Positions 49,389 to 57,956 are shown, numbered from the stretch's first letter. The stretch is DNA of 64,000 nucleotides from Clostridia bacterium (GCA_017472685.1 JAFUOO010000018.1:1-64000), one strand, 5' to 3'. Numbers and translations: made by a program. Notes: generated by a model not told the origin, from the letters alone.

Positions 49389-51149
49389 TTACACGTTCAC
49401 CATGGGCAGGCTTATAATCACGCTTGTGCCCTTGCCCTCGCGGCTTCTTATGTCAATTCTGCCGCCGTGCATTTCTACAAGCTCCTTTGCAATTGCCAAG
49501 CCAAGACCTGTGCCGCCGCTTTCACGGCTACGAGCTTTGTCAACACGGTAAAACCTTTCAAAAATACGGGGCAAATCCTTTTCGGGAATGCCTATGCCGT
49601 TATCCGTAACGCGCACAACGGCTTCTGTATATTTTGCAGAGCACACAACCTCCACGCTACCGCCCGAGGGGGTATACTTAACTGCATTTGATACAATATT
49701 TGTTATAACCTGCTCCATCCTGTCCTTGTCGCCGAAGAAGCTGGATGTATCGCCCTCTTTTTTGAAGGATATTGTAAGACCAAGATTGTTTGCGTTAATT
49801 TTAAGCTTTTCCACAACGCTGCCAACAAGGTCTGAGAGGTTGAACACCTTTTTGTCTATTGCCGCCTTTGCCGAGTTGTCAAGCTTTGAAAGGGTAAGAA
49901 GGTCTGTCACAATACGGGTCATGCGGTCAGCCTCCTGCTCAATAACCCGTATAAAGTTTGTTTCAGGAGTGTCCTCTGCTGCCATGTCTAAAATGGTTTC
50001 TGCATAGCTTTTTATTGTGGTAATAGGCGTTCTCAATTCATGTGACACATTCGCAACAAATTCACGGCGAGCCATGTCGAGCTTTGTCTGCTCGGTGATA
50101 TCCTGCATAACAACAACCGTACCGCCGTTTTTCTCAGCCTCATCGGCATAGGGTGCAAACAGAACACGTATAATGCGACTTCCTATCTCGGATTGGCGCT
50201 CAACAACCCTGTTTCTGTCCAGATAATTGAGCTGTTCAAGAGTTAAGTCAACTTTGAGTGCAGATGCAAACTGTGTAAAGGTTATGCCGTCCTCAATGCC
50301 CGAAAGCTCCTTTGCGGCGCTGTTTGAATGAATCATTTCGCCCGTCTGGTCAAAGGCAACAATGCCGTCGGTCATTTGGCTGAGGATTGCTTCAACCTTG
50401 TTTTTTTCTGCCGAAATGTCGGACAGGCTTCGGTCAATACGCGACGCCATGTCGTTGAAAGCCATGGTGAGCCTGCCTATTTCGTCACGGCTCTTTACTT
50501 CGATACGGTGCCCGAATTCACCCTCGGAGAGCTGTTCGGCTCTTATCTGCAAATTTGAAATGGGCATAATGATTGTTCTGGAAAGGATAAGACCTAAAAA
50601 GGCACTGATTAAAAGCCCGAAAACCAAAGCCCACAAAATATTGATAAAAATGTTTCTTATAATGTCGTATAGCTCGTCCTTGCTGTCAACGATATAAACT
50701 ATATACCTTACGCCGTCACGGTCCGTAATAGGGTATGCATAATCCATATAGCTTGCTGAGCGGTCAATCTGACTGCCCACATTTCCGTCCATAGCGGAAA
50801 TAAGATTGGGCGTTATGCTCACATCAATAGGCTCCGGGTCGCTCGAAGAAAGAACTCTTGCGGCATCACGGGACAGCACGTAGTAATTGCGGTAGGAGTC
50901 AATCATCATGCGGATTGAGTATATGTTCATTATTTCGGTAATTTCGCCCACAGGGTCGTCACTTCTTGCGGCTGCCTCGAGCTCGCTGCGCAAAAGCGGA
51001 GTAAACGCCTGTGCCGAAAGGGTGGTTGCGAAATCGTCGTGGTAATAGGCAGAAATATTCTGCAGCAAAAAAGTACCTACCACTATCATAACCAATAGCG
51101 TAAGCAGAAGAAAAATAGTTATTATTTTCCACTGAATACTTTTGAACAT
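49389..51149 (-). CDS. walK: Sensor histidine kinase WalK
   Basis: Membrane sensor controlling cell-wall metabolism, essential in many Bacillota. 586 residues: first helix (8-30), extracytoplasmic Cache/PAS-like domain (about 31-165), second helix (about 168-190), HAMP (190-243), PAS (about 250-355; QMTDGIVAFDQTGEMIHSNS), HisKA with phospho-acceptor in FVANVSHELRTPITTIKSYA, and HATPase_c with NIVSNAVKYTPSGGSV, DNGIGIPEKDL and GGTGLGLAIAKELVEMHGG. The gene follows walR by 29 bp, then comes the small secreted protein and yycHI. This full WalK layout with extracellular sensor and PAS domain supports the name over other PhoR-like kinases. Confidence 0.92.
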   Translation of the reverse strand: MFKSIQWKIITIFLLLTLLVMIVVGTFLLQNISAYYHDDFATTLSAQAFTPLLRSELEAAARSDDPVGEITEIMNIYSIRMMIDSYRNYYVLSRDAARVLSSSDPEPIDVSITPNLISAMDGNVGSQIDRSASYMDYAYPITDRDGVRYIVYIVDSKDELYDIIRNIFINILWALVFGLLISAFLGLILSRTIIMPISNLQIRAEQLSEGEFGHRIEVKSRDEIGRLTMAFNDMASRIDRSLSDISAEKNKVEAILSQMTDGIVAFDQTGEMIHSNSAAKELSGIEDGITFTQFASALKVDLTLEQLNYLDRNRVVERQSEIGSRIIRVLFAPYADEAEKNGGTVVVMQDITEQTKLDMARREFVANVSHELRTPITTIKSYAETILDMAAEDTPETNFIRVIEQEADRMTRIVTDLLTLSKLDNSAKAAIDKKVFNLSDLVGSVVEKLKINANNLGLTISFKKEGDTSSFFGDKDRMEQVITNIVSNAVKYTPSGGSVEVVCSAKYTEAVVRVTDNGIGIPEKDLPRIFERFYRVDKARSRESGGTGLGLAIAKELVEMHGGRIDIRSREGKGTSVIISLPMVNV

Positions 51150-51178
51150 TCTTTTTCCACCCGTTTTTCAACTTTAGT

Positions 51179-51871
51179 TTACTTGTTCAGATAATACCCG
51201 ATGCCTCGCTTTGTCATAATGATGAGCGGATGCGCGGGGTCGTCTTCAATTTTTTCCCTGAGACGGCGGATGGTAACGTCAACTGTTCTCACATCGCCGA
51301 AATATTCATAGCCCCAAACCTTTTCAAGAAGCATTTCACGGGAGAAAACTGCTCCAGGCTGGGTGGAAAGGAACTTGAGAAGCTCGAATTCACGAAGAGT
51401 GAGGTCAACAATTTCAGAGTTCTTTGTAACCTCGTAGCGGGAATAGTTAATTGCAAGGTTGCCGAAGGTTGCAACAGAAGCTGTTGAGCTTTCGCTTTCG
51501 TTTACGGTGCGCCTGAGGTTTGCCTTTACACGGGCAAGAAGCTCACGCATGGAAAAGGGCTTTGTGATATAGTCGTCTGCACCCCATTCCAAGCCGAGGA
51601 TTTTATCAACCTCTTCTTCACGTGCAGTAAGCATAAGGATAGGCACACTCTGCTTTGTTTCCCTTACCTTTTTCAGAACGTCAAAGCCTTCCATTTTAGG
51701 AAGCATAACATCAAGAAGTATGAGGTCAACATTTTCAGCCAATGCCTTTCCGAGGCCGTCTTCACCGTCATAAGCGCACAAAACCTCGTATCCGCTTTTC
51801 TCTAAATTAAATTTCAGAATATCAGAAATAGGCTTTTCGTCTTCAACTACAAGTATTCTTTTTGTGCTCAT
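51179..51871 (-). CDS. walR: Response regulator WalR
   Basis: OmpR-family regulator, 230 residues. Receiver domain (1-120): acidic pocket VEDEKP, phospho-acceptor Asp in DLILLDVMLPKMEGFDVL, Thr in LMLTAREEE and Lys in ITKPFSMREL. The C-terminal winged helix (about 135-228) has LTLREFELLKFLSTQPGAVF, DVRTVDVTIRRLREKIEDDP and TKRGIGYYL, as in WalR. Start ATG at 51871 with AAAGGAGATGGGAAA. First gene of the walRK operon; a consensus promoter lies 45 bp upstream, divergent from the FGGY kinase promoter. Confidence 0.95.
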   Translation of the reverse strand: MSTKRILVVEDEKPISDILKFNLEKSGYEVLCAYDGEDGLGKALAENVDLILLDVMLPKMEGFDVLKKVRETKQSVPILMLTAREEEVDKILGLEWGADDYITKPFSMRELLARVKANLRRTVNESESSTASVATFGNLAINYSRYEVTKNSEIVDLTLREFELLKFLSTQPGAVFSREMLLEKVWGYEYFGDVRTVDVTIRRLREKIEDDPAHPLIIMTKRGIGYYLNK

Positions 51872-51916
51872 TTTCCCATCTCCTTTTTTATAATACACCA
51901 TATTATCTTACTGTAT

Positions 51917-51945
51917 ATTTTATAATAAAACCCACCTCCTGTCAA
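51917..51945 (-). promoter_or_regulatory. walR operon promoter
   Basis: TTGACA (51945-51940), 17 nt, TAAAAT (51922-51917) on the minus strand. Confidence 0.8.
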
Positions 51946-51991
51946 GTGGCGGCAGGGTGGGCACATCCGTGGCGGAGTGTAAATAAATGTG

Positions 51992-52020
51992 TTGATTTTA
52001 ATTACAAATACTGATATAAT
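51992..52020 (+). promoter_or_regulatory. FGGY kinase promoter
   Basis: TTGATT (51992-51997), 17 nt, TATAAT (52015-52020), 32 bp before the ATG. Confidence 0.8.
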
Positions 52021-52051
52021 TATTGTAACTAAACAAAGGAGGGTTTTACCA

Positions 52052-53650
52052 ATGGACAAGAATATGATTATAAAAGATATTGAAAGCGGCAAAACCGCTT
52101 TAGGTATCGAATTTGGCTCCACAAGAATTAAGGCAGTTTTAATCGGCAGCGACCATTCCCCCATTGCATCCGGCGGTCACGACTGGGAAAACAAGTTAGA
52201 AAACGGCGTATGGACATACGCTTTGGAATCTGTTTGGGCAGGCGTACAGGACGCTTATGCAAAAATGGTAGCAGACGTTAAAGAAACTTACGGCGTTGAG
52301 CTTACAAAGGTTGGTGCACTTGGCTTCTCCGCTATGATGCACGGTTACATAGTGTTTGACAAGGATAACAAGCAGCTTGTTCCCTTCCGTACATGGCGTA
52401 ATGCTATCACAGAAGAAGCAGCTGACAGGCTCACTAAGCTCTTTAACTTCAACATTCCCCAGAGATGGACTATTGCTCACCTTTATCAGGCAATCCTTAA
52501 CAAGGAAGAGCACATTAAGGATATTGCGTTTGTTACAACGTTAGCCGGCTACGTTCACTGGATGCTTACAGGCAAGAAGGTGCTTGGCGTTGGCGAAGCA
52601 AGCGGTGTGTTCCCCATTGACAGCACAAAGTGTGACTACGACCAGGATATGGTTGAAGCATTTGACGGTTTACTCAAGGTTAATGACCTTCCCTTCTCTC
52701 TTCGTGATGTTATCCCCCAGGTACTCAATGCAGGCGATGATGCAGGCGTATTGACAGAAGAAGGCGCAAAACTCCTTGACCCCACAGGCAAACTGCAGGC
52801 AGGTATCCCCATGGCTGCTCCCGAAGGTGACGCAGGCACAGGTATGGTTGCTACAAACTCTGTTGCTCCCAGAACAGGTAATGTTTCTGCTGGTACATCT
52901 ATCTTTGCTATGGCTGTACTTGAAAGAGCTCTTAAGGGCGTTTATACAGAAATCGACATGGTTACAACACCCACAGGCGCACCTGTTGCAATGGTACACT
53001 GCAACAACTGCTGTACAGACCTTGACAACTGGGTTAAGCTCTTTGGTCAGGTATTAAAGGCAATGGGCGTTGAATACTCCACACCCAAGCTTTACGATAC
53101 ACTTTATTTTGAAGCTGAAAAGGGTGCAAAGGACTGCGGCGGTATTCTTTCCTACAACTACATTTCCGGTGAAACAATCACAGATGTAGCAGAAGGCAGA
53201 CCCCTTGTTACAAGAAAGGCTGACGTTAAGCTTACACTTCCCGAATTTATGCGTGCACAGGTTTATGCAACCATGGCAACACTTAAAATCGGTATGGATA
53301 TCCTCTTTGAAAAGGAAAACGTTGAGCTTGATATGCTCCTTGGTCACGGTGGCCTGTTTAAGACAGAGCGCGTTGGTCAGTCCCTCATGGCAGCTGCTAT
53401 GAACACACCTGTTACTGTTATGAGCACAGCAGGCGAAGGCGGCGCTTGGGGTATGGCACTCCTTGCCGCATATGCTGTTGAAAAGCAGGGCAGAGAAACA
53501 CTTGAAGAGTTCCTTAACAACAAAGTATTCTGCAACTACGAAGGAAGCACACTTGCTCCCAACCCCGAAGACGTTAAGGGCTTCAACGATTATATGGTAA
53601 CATATAAGAAGGGCGTTGCAATAGAGAAAGCTGCTGTTGAAAACTTCTAA
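52052..53650 (+). CDS. FGGY-family carbohydrate kinase
   Basis: 532 residues. ASKHA-fold motifs: [20 protein letters not shown] (N-terminal phosphate loop), [36 protein letters not shown] and [11 protein letters not shown] (ATP site). It phosphorylates a sugar; the substrate is undetermined. Length and the motif GFSAMMHG resemble proteins annotated as xylulokinase or ribulokinase-like in Clostridia, and it differs from the rhaB product at 60 kb. CAAAGGAGGGTTTTACC precedes the ATG. It has its own promoter and terminator, monocistronic. A pentulose from arabinan or xylan is plausible but unproven. Confidence 0.85.
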   Translation: MDKNMIIKDIESGKTALGIEFGSTRIKAVLIGSDHSPIASGGHDWENKLENGVWTYALESVWAGVQDAYAKMVADVKETYGVELTKVGALGFSAMMHGYIVFDKDNKQLVPFRTWRNAITEEAADRLTKLFNFNIPQRWTIAHLYQAILNKEEHIKDIAFVTTLAGYVHWMLTGKKVLGVGEASGVFPIDSTKCDYDQDMVEAFDGLLKVNDLPFSLRDVIPQVLNAGDDAGVLTEEGAKLLDPTGKLQAGIPMAAPEGDAGTGMVATNSVAPRTGNVSAGTSIFAMAVLERALKGVYTEIDMVTTPTGAPVAMVHCNNCCTDLDNWVKLFGQVLKAMGVEYSTPKLYDTLYFEAEKGAKDCGGILSYNYISGETITDVAEGRPLVTRKADVKLTLPEFMRAQVYATMATLKIGMDILFEKENVELDMLLGHGGLFKTERVGQSLMAAAMNTPVTVMSTAGEGGAWGMALLAAYAVEKQGRETLEEFLNNKVFCNYEGSTLAPNPEDVKGFNDYMVTYKKGVAIEKAAVENF

Positions 53651-53654
53651 TTCA

Positions 53655-53680
53655 GAATTCATAATGCAAAATGCATAATT
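53655..53680. repeat. AATTCATAATGCAAAATGCATAATT repeat-like sequence
   Basis: Degenerate ATGC-rich dyad before the kinase terminator. A related degenerate sequence (reverse complement with AATTCAGAATGCAGAGTGC) lies at 56376-56406, and TTCTGCACTTTGCG at 15623. A dispersed repeat family is likely. Confidence 0.45.
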
Positions 53681-53684
53681 AACG

Positions 53685-53714
53685 AAAAACCCGACACTAT
53701 TGTGTCGGGTTTTT
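53685..53714. terminator. Bidirectional terminator
   Basis: AAAAACCCGACAC-TATT-GTGTCGGGTTTTT between convergent genes. Confidence 0.9.
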
Positions 53715-53717
53715 ATT

Positions 53718-54143
53718 TTAGTATTTTTTTGAATAAATCCAATGACAAATAAGATAAACCACCATACTGCCACATACTACAGTGGCAATGGTGTTTGCAA
53801 TAACCGTCTCTTCAAGCACATAAAGCACGAACAATGCAATAAATGCCGCGAAAAGACAAATTTTCATGGTCATACTCATGGCTTTATTGTATATCATAAC
53901 ATTTCTTTCGTCATAGCCCTCTTTAAGTTTTTGAAGAGCGTCCTTATCGCCTTTAAGAATTTTTCGTATCTGTAAAACTCTCAAAAGTCCTATTGCAAAA
54001 ATACCGCTTCCAAGCCCTGTTATTTCAGAGGATGTGCCCTCACGTATTGCGGTCAATACCCAGCCTGTTATTATCATTGCTAACCCCAAAACTACAAAAG
54101 CAATGTTTAAATACAGCTTTTGTTTTAATTCCTTCTCGGTCAT
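53718..54143 (-). CDS. Four-helix membrane protein paired with an XRE regulator
   Basis: 141 residues with four likely membrane helices: IAFVVLGLAMIITGWVLTAI, EITGLGSGIFAIGLLRVLQI, MKICLFAAFIALFVLYVLEE and IATVVCGSMVVYLICHWIYS, the middle pair linked by a charged loop (LKGDKDALQKLKEGYDERN). Starts 3 bases after the XRE gene stop, a two-gene operon. This pairing (YozG-like regulator plus a small DUF-type membrane protein) is common in Bacillota and of unknown function. It is convergent with the FGGY kinase gene. Confidence 0.8.
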   Translation of the reverse strand: MTEKELKQKLYLNIAFVVLGLAMIITGWVLTAIREGTSSEITGLGSGIFAIGLLRVLQIRKILKGDKDALQKLKEGYDERNVMIYNKAMSMTMKICLFAAFIALFVLYVLEETVIANTIATVVCGSMVVYLICHWIYSKKY

Positions 54144-54145
54144 GC

Positions 54146-54343
54146 TTATTCCTCCTCGTAAATGAAAATATCCTCAATGCTCATGTCAAAATACTTTGCA
54201 AGCTTAAATGCCAGCATAATTGACGGATTGTACCGCCCGTTTTCTAATGAGCCTATGGTCTGGCGTGAAACCTCCATGGCTTCTGCCAGTTCTTCCTGGC
54301 GTATGCCCCGTTCTTTTCGTAATTCTTCAAGTCTGTTTTTCAC
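54146..54343 (-). CDS. XRE-family regulator, YozG-like
   Basis: 65 residues, almost entirely one Cro/C1-type helix-turn-helix: RLEELRKERGIRQEELAEAM, EVSRQTIGSLENGRYNPSIM, LAFKLAKYFDMSIEDIF. The start is GTG at 54343, preceded by AGAGGTGATAAA; upstream in-frame codons lie in the operator region. The palindrome and repeat at the promoter suggest autoregulation of the two-gene operon. Confidence 0.88.
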   Translation of the reverse strand: MKNRLEELRKERGIRQEELAEAMEVSRQTIGSLENGRYNPSIMLAFKLAKYFDMSIEDIFIYEEE

Positions 54344-54356
54344 TTTATCACCTCTT

Positions 54357-54376
54357 ATGGAAAGTTTGCTTTCCAT
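54357..54376. promoter_or_regulatory. Palindromic operator of the XRE gene
   Basis: ATGGAAAGTTTGCTTTCCAT (54357-54376), arms ATGGAAAG/CTTTCCAT, lies between promoter and start. A half-site-like CTTTCCAT recurs at 54415-54422 upstream of the -35 box, giving two sites bracketing the promoter. Confidence 0.65.
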
Positions 54377-54380
54377 TTAC

Positions 54381-54409
54381 ACAATAACATACCTTTTATA
54401 AAATGTCAA
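54381..54409 (-). promoter_or_regulatory. XRE operon promoter
   Basis: TTGACA (54409-54404), 17 nt, TATTGT (54386-54381) on the minus strand. Confidence 0.7.
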
Positions 54410-54478
54410 GTAAACTTTCCATTTTTATTTTTGTTGAAATAAATAATTTTATATGTTACTATATTTTCAGGTGATATT

Positions 54479-55180
54479 ATGAACGAAAGATTTTCACGTA
54501 CAGAGCTTCTTCTTGGCTCTGATTCAATGGAAAAACTGAAGAATGCTCACGTTTGCGTTTTTGGTATTGGCGGAGTTGGCGGTTATGTTTGCGAGGCTCT
54601 GGCTCGCAGTGGCGTTGGCGCACTTACGCTCGTTGACAACGACACAGTAAGCGAATCTAACATTAACCGTCAGATTTTTGCGCTAACTTCAACTGTTGGG
54701 ATGATGAAGACCTCTGCCGCAAAATTGAGACTTACCGACATTAACCCCGAAATAAAAATAATGGAACACAACATGTTCTACCTGCCCGAGACCGCAGATG
54801 AGATTGACCTTACACAGTTTGACTACGTTGTAGATGCAATCGACACCGTTACAGCAAAAATATACCTTGCACAAAAATGCGATGAATCAAATATCCCCCT
54901 CATTTCTTCAATGGGTACGGGCAACAAGCTTGACCCTACCGAGTTTGAGGTAACGGATATTTATAAGACAAGTGTGTGCCCTCTTGCACGAGTTATGCGT
55001 ACCGAGCTTAAAAAGCGCGGAGTTAAAAAGTTAAAGGTGGTATATTCAAAAGAACAGCCTCGGAATACCGTTGCCGATTCATCTAACGGCAGGCACGCCC
55101 CCGGAAGCTGTGCTTTTGTACCCTCGGTGGCAGGATTTGTGATTGCAAGCGCAGTAATTAAAGATTTGATAGGAGAATAA
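54479..55180 (+). CDS. tcdA: tRNA threonylcarbamoyladenosine dehydratase
   Basis: ThiF/E1-like enzyme that uses ATP to cyclise t6A37 of tRNA to ct6A. 233 residues. N-terminal RFSRTELLLGSDSMEKLKNA, nucleotide motif VFGIGGVGGYVCEALARSGV, TLVDNDTVSESNINRQIFAL and AIDTVTAKIYLAQKC match TcdA (CsdL) rather than MoeB or ThiF. A late PRNTVADSSNGRHAPGSCAF segment is also typical. GAACGAAAG follows the ATG directly; AGGTGATATT precedes it. The flavin reductase gene starts 2 bases after its stop, so the two are one transcript. Confidence 0.9.
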   Translation: MNERFSRTELLLGSDSMEKLKNAHVCVFGIGGVGGYVCEALARSGVGALTLVDNDTVSESNINRQIFALTSTVGMMKTSAAKLRLTDINPEIKIMEHNMFYLPETADEIDLTQFDYVVDAIDTVTAKIYLAQKCDESNIPLISSMGTGNKLDPTEFEVTDIYKTSVCPLARVMRTELKKRGVKKLKVVYSKEQPRNTVADSSNGRHAPGSCAFVPSVAGFVIASAVIKDLIGE

Positions 55181-55182
55181 AT

Positions 55183-55761
55183 ATGGCAAAACAAGTTTGG
55201 AAACCCGGAACAATACTCGCACCTGTACCGCCTGTACTGGTAAGTTGCTCTCTTAATGGCGAGGATAATTTGATAACAGCTGCATGGTGCGGTATTATAA
55301 ATTCCGAGCCTGCAAAAACATACGTATCAATCCGCCCGGAGAGATATTCCCACCATATGATAAAAGAAAGCGGCGAATTTGTAATCAATATGCCCTCGAG
55401 CCACATTATCCGCTCCATTGACTACTGTGGATGTCGCTCGGGCAAAAACACTGACAAATTTGCCGACTGTAAACTCACCAAGGAAAAGGCATCCGTTGTA
55501 AGCTGCCCCATGGTAGCGGAAAGCCCAATAAGCTTAGAATGCAAGGTGACAGACGTTGTGCACTTAGGCAGCCACGATATGTTCATGGCAGACATTGTTG
55601 CCGTTAACGTTGATGAAAGATACATTGACGAAAAGGGCAAGTTTCATATTGAAAAATGCTCCCTTGCAGCTTATGCTCACGGACAGTATTTTGCATTGGG
55701 TAAAAAGATAGGCTCTTTTGGTTACAGCGTGAAGAAACCCACAACGAAAAAGAGAAAGTAA
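55183..55761 (+). CDS. Flavin reductase-like protein, 3' end rewritten
   Basis: 192 residues, FMN-binding split-barrel flavin reductase-like family: PVPPVLVSCSLNGEDNLITA, AAWCGIINSEPAKTYVSIRP, YSHHMIKESGEFVINMP. Such proteins reduce flavin or accept reducing power from unknown partners. It starts 2 bases after tcdA, with GGAGAATAA upstream. Its C-terminus IGSFGYSVKKPTTKKRK is repeated, with different codons, as IGSFGYSVKKKPADNKKKKR at 56273-56335 beyond the DUF559 element. The element appears to have separated the original 3' end from the gene and the present end to be a replacement copy. Confidence 0.88.
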   Translation: MAKQVWKPGTILAPVPPVLVSCSLNGEDNLITAAWCGIINSEPAKTYVSIRPERYSHHMIKESGEFVINMPSSHIIRSIDYCGCRSGKNTDKFADCKLTKEKASVVSCPMVAESPISLECKVTDVVHLGSHDMFMADIVAVNVDERYIDEKGKFHIEKCSLAAYAHGQYFALGKKIGSFGYSVKKPTTKKRK

Positions 55762-55762
55762 G

Positions 55763-56271
55763 AGCCTTCTCCTTGAGGTTAATTCCCCCGCGCCGGGGGA
55801 AATGTCTGCGAAGCAGACAAAAGGGGCCCGTCTCCGGGAGGAAAAGGTGTCACCGTTAGGTGACGGATGAGGTGTTTTATATGAACCTAACAAACAACTC
55901 TTCATTAACACAAAATGCACAAAGTTTACGGAAAAACATGACAAAAGAGGAACGACACCTTTGGTACGATTTTTTAAAAACGCTACCTGTTACATTTCAT
56001 CGGCAAAAGGTTATTGGCTCTTTTATTGTAGATTTTTACTGTGCCTCTGCTAAAATCGTAATAGAACTTGATGGATCTCAGCATTATACAGATGAAGGAA
56101 TAAAGAAAGATAAAGAACGCGATAAACTTTTAAATTCTTTAGATATAAAAGTTTTAAGGTATACAAACTTAGACATAAACAAAAATTTTGAAGGCGTTTG
56201 CTCAGATATTCTGTCCCATTTATCCACCTCATCCACCGCAAGCGGTCCCCATTCCCCTCAAGGGGAAGGCT
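55763..56271. mobile_element. DUF559 element with terminal inverted repeats
   Basis: Terminal inverted repeats AGCCTTCTCCTTGAGG (55763-55778) and CCTCAAGGGGAAGGCT (56256-56271) match 15 of 16. Inside each end, GATGAGGTG-type sequences in inverted orientation and small hairpins follow: TTCCCCC/GGGGGAA, GTCTGC-GAA-GCAGAC and GTCACC-GTTA-GGTGAC on the left, CCGC-AA-GCGG and CCCCT/AGGGG on the right. The only gene inside is the DUF559 gene. Insertion is supported by the duplicated flavin reductase 3' end flanking it. No transposase is present, so mobilisation would be in trans or self-mediated by the DUF559 protein. Confidence 0.7.
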
Positions 56272-56273
56272 GA
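55881..56273 (+). CDS. DUF559 endonuclease-like protein
   Basis: 130 residues of the DUF559 family, which shares the very-short-patch/restriction endonuclease-like fold. Seen: AQSLRKNMTKEERHLWYDFL, FHRQKVIGSFIVDFYCASAK (family core with Asp and Cys), VIELDGSQHYTDEGIKKDKE (acidic active-site candidates) and LDIKVLRYTNLDINKNFEGV. Start at ATG 55881, with GATGAGGTG upstream; this site is part of the element's repeat. The last 20 residues (about HLSTSSTASGPHSPQGEG) and the stop come from the right terminal repeat. The gene has a lower GC content than its neighbours and is probably mobile. Nuclease activity is inferred from the fold. Confidence 0.88.
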   Translation: MNLTNNSSLTQNAQSLRKNMTKEERHLWYDFLKTLPVTFHRQKVIGSFIVDFYCASAKIVIELDGSQHYTDEGIKKDKERDKLLNSLDIKVLRYTNLDINKNFEGVCSDILSHLSTSSTASGPHSPQGEG

Positions 56274-56335
56274 TAGGCTCATTTGGCTATTCTGTTAAAA
56301 AGAAGCCTGCGGATAATAAAAAGAAAAAGCGATAA
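56273..56335 (+). pseudogene. Displaced 3' end of the flavin reductase gene
   Basis: In frame it reads IGSFGYSVKKKPADNKKKKR-stop, matching the flavin reductase tail IGSFGYSVKKPTTKKRK. It starts right after the right terminal repeat and has no start codon. Codon differences from the present tail (about 60 to 70 percent nucleotide identity) argue that the two tails are different alleles, not a recent duplication. Confidence 0.7.
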
Positions 56336-56337
56336 TC

Positions 56338-56372
56338 AAAAACTCCCGAACAATTTTGTTCGGGAGTTTTTT
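56338..56372. terminator. Bidirectional terminator
   Basis: AAAACTCCCGAACA/TGTTCGGGAGTTTT stem with T tract, between the flavin reductase remnant and convergent galT. Confidence 0.9.
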
Positions 56373-56375
56373 CAT

Positions 56376-56406
56376 TCATTCTGCACTCTGCATTCTGAAT
56401 TCTGCC
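56376..56406. repeat. ATTCTGCACTCTGCATTCTGAATTC repeat-like sequence
   Basis: Degenerate TTCTGCA-rich sequence just before the galT stop, related in reverse complement to 53655-53680. Confidence 0.4.
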
Positions 56407-56407
56407 T

Positions 56408-57904
56408 TTATTTAATTGTAGCAACAAATCTGTCAAAGGCTGCCTTGCCTGCATCGTCTCTCTTATAAACGCCTGCATGCTCAAGCACACCTACGAACAC
56501 CTTACCAACTTCGTCGTGGAGGATATCCATTACGTTGCCTTTATTAATATCGGCATAGTTTGCCTTAATCATTTCAGCCCATTCGGCGTGAGACTCTGTT
56601 TCGGGAGTATTCATGGGCTTGCCCGATACTAAACAGTCTGCAACTGCGTCAAGCTCTTCAACAAGACGGGCAGGAAGAACCGCAAGACCCATAACCTCGA
56701 TAAGACCGATGTTTTCCTTCTTGATGTGGTGGTATTCTGCATGGGGATGATATACACCCATGGGATGCTCGTCGGTTGTGATATTGTTACGGAGAACAAG
56801 GTCCATAACGTACTTGCCGTCAGCCATGGAAGCGATAGGTGTGATTGTGTTGTGAGGTGTGCCCTCTGTTTCAGCGAAGATAAATGCCGCTTCGTCTGTG
56901 TATCCTCTCCAAGCGGAAAGAATCTTAGCAGAGAGTTCACAAATCTTAGCTGTATCATTACTCTTGAGGCGGATAACGCTCATGGGCCAGTTAAGGCGAC
57001 TTACTTCAACATCTTCAAAGCCTGCGATTGTATAGAACTTTTCGCTTTCAGCCTTGTGCATTGCAAACGTGTGGTTACCACCCTGGAAATGCTCGTGTGT
57101 AAGGATAGAGCCGCCAACGATGGGCAAATCAGCGTTGGAGCCAACTATGTAGTGGTTAAAGCGTGTAATAAAGTCAAGTAATTTGCCGAAAACCTTATCG
57201 TCGATAACCATGGGCACATGCTTACTATTAAACACGATACAGTGCTCGTTGTAGTAAACATAGGGTGAATACTGGAAGCACCATTCCTGACCTATAATAT
57301 CGATGGGAATAATTCTGTGGTTTGCTCTTGCAGGGTGATTAACTCTGCCCGCATAGCCTTCGTTTTCAACGCAAAGCTGGCAAGCAGGATAGCTCACAGA
57401 TGCCTGGAGTTTAGCCGCTGCGATAGCCTTGGGGTCCTTTTCGGGCTTGGAGCGGTTGATTGTAATTTCAATTTCGCCATAGGGAGAAGCTACTTCCCAC
57501 TTAACATCCTTCTTAATTCTGCCGCGACGGATATAGTTGTTGTCGCAGGAGAGCTTGTAGAAATAGTCTGTAGCGTCCTTACTGCTCTTAGCGTAAAGTT
57601 CATTGAACTTGTCAATAACCGTAGAGGGGTAAGGAGTTAAAATGTCCATAACCTCTGTGTCAAAAAGGTCACGGTAAACAACGCTGTCGTTTTCGATAAG
57701 ACCCTTTTCCACAGCAAAGTCAAGGATGCCCTTTAAAATTTCGTCGATTTCTTCTACTGCTGTGCATACTTCGCCTGTGGGCTCGTACGCATCTAAGCCG
57801 AGCTTTTCAAGAAGACGGTTAATAACGTACATCTTGTCTGTTTCCTTGATTAAATTGGTCATTAAACCGTAGGAAACAAGCTTGTCAATGTTTTTGTAAA
57901 TCAT
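56408..57904 (-). CDS. galT: UDP-glucose-hexose-1-phosphate uridylyltransferase, class II
   Basis: Leloir-pathway enzyme exchanging UDP between glucose and galactose 1-phosphate. 498 residues, the longer GalT type 2 found in Bacillota. Landmarks: MIYKNIDKLVSYGLMTNLIK, FDTEVMDILTPYPSTVIDKF, NEGYAGRVNHPARANHRIIP, VGGSILTHEHFQGG (active-site region), EGTPHNTITPIA and HPMGVYHPHAEYHHIKKENI. The two-Cys CQLC motif near the UDP site is present (YPACQLCVENEG). AAGGGTGGTTGAAA precedes the ATG. No galK or galE is adjacent; galactose from galactan side chains of pectin is the likely source. Confidence 0.93.
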   Translation of the reverse strand: MIYKNIDKLVSYGLMTNLIKETDKMYVINRLLEKLGLDAYEPTGEVCTAVEEIDEILKGILDFAVEKGLIENDSVVYRDLFDTEVMDILTPYPSTVIDKFNELYAKSSKDATDYFYKLSCDNNYIRRGRIKKDVKWEVASPYGEIEITINRSKPEKDPKAIAAAKLQASVSYPACQLCVENEGYAGRVNHPARANHRIIPIDIIGQEWCFQYSPYVYYNEHCIVFNSKHVPMVIDDKVFGKLLDFITRFNHYIVGSNADLPIVGGSILTHEHFQGGNHTFAMHKAESEKFYTIAGFEDVEVSRLNWPMSVIRLKSNDTAKICELSAKILSAWRGYTDEAAFIFAETEGTPHNTITPIASMADGKYVMDLVLRNNITTDEHPMGVYHPHAEYHHIKKENIGLIEVMGLAVLPARLVEELDAVADCLVSGKPMNTPETESHAEWAEMIKANYADINKGNVMDILHDEVGKVFVGVLEHAGVYKRDDAGKAAFDRFVATIK

Positions 57905-57956
57905 TTTCAACCACCCTTTATAAAGTATTCTAACATATGTACTTATATGATAGCAA

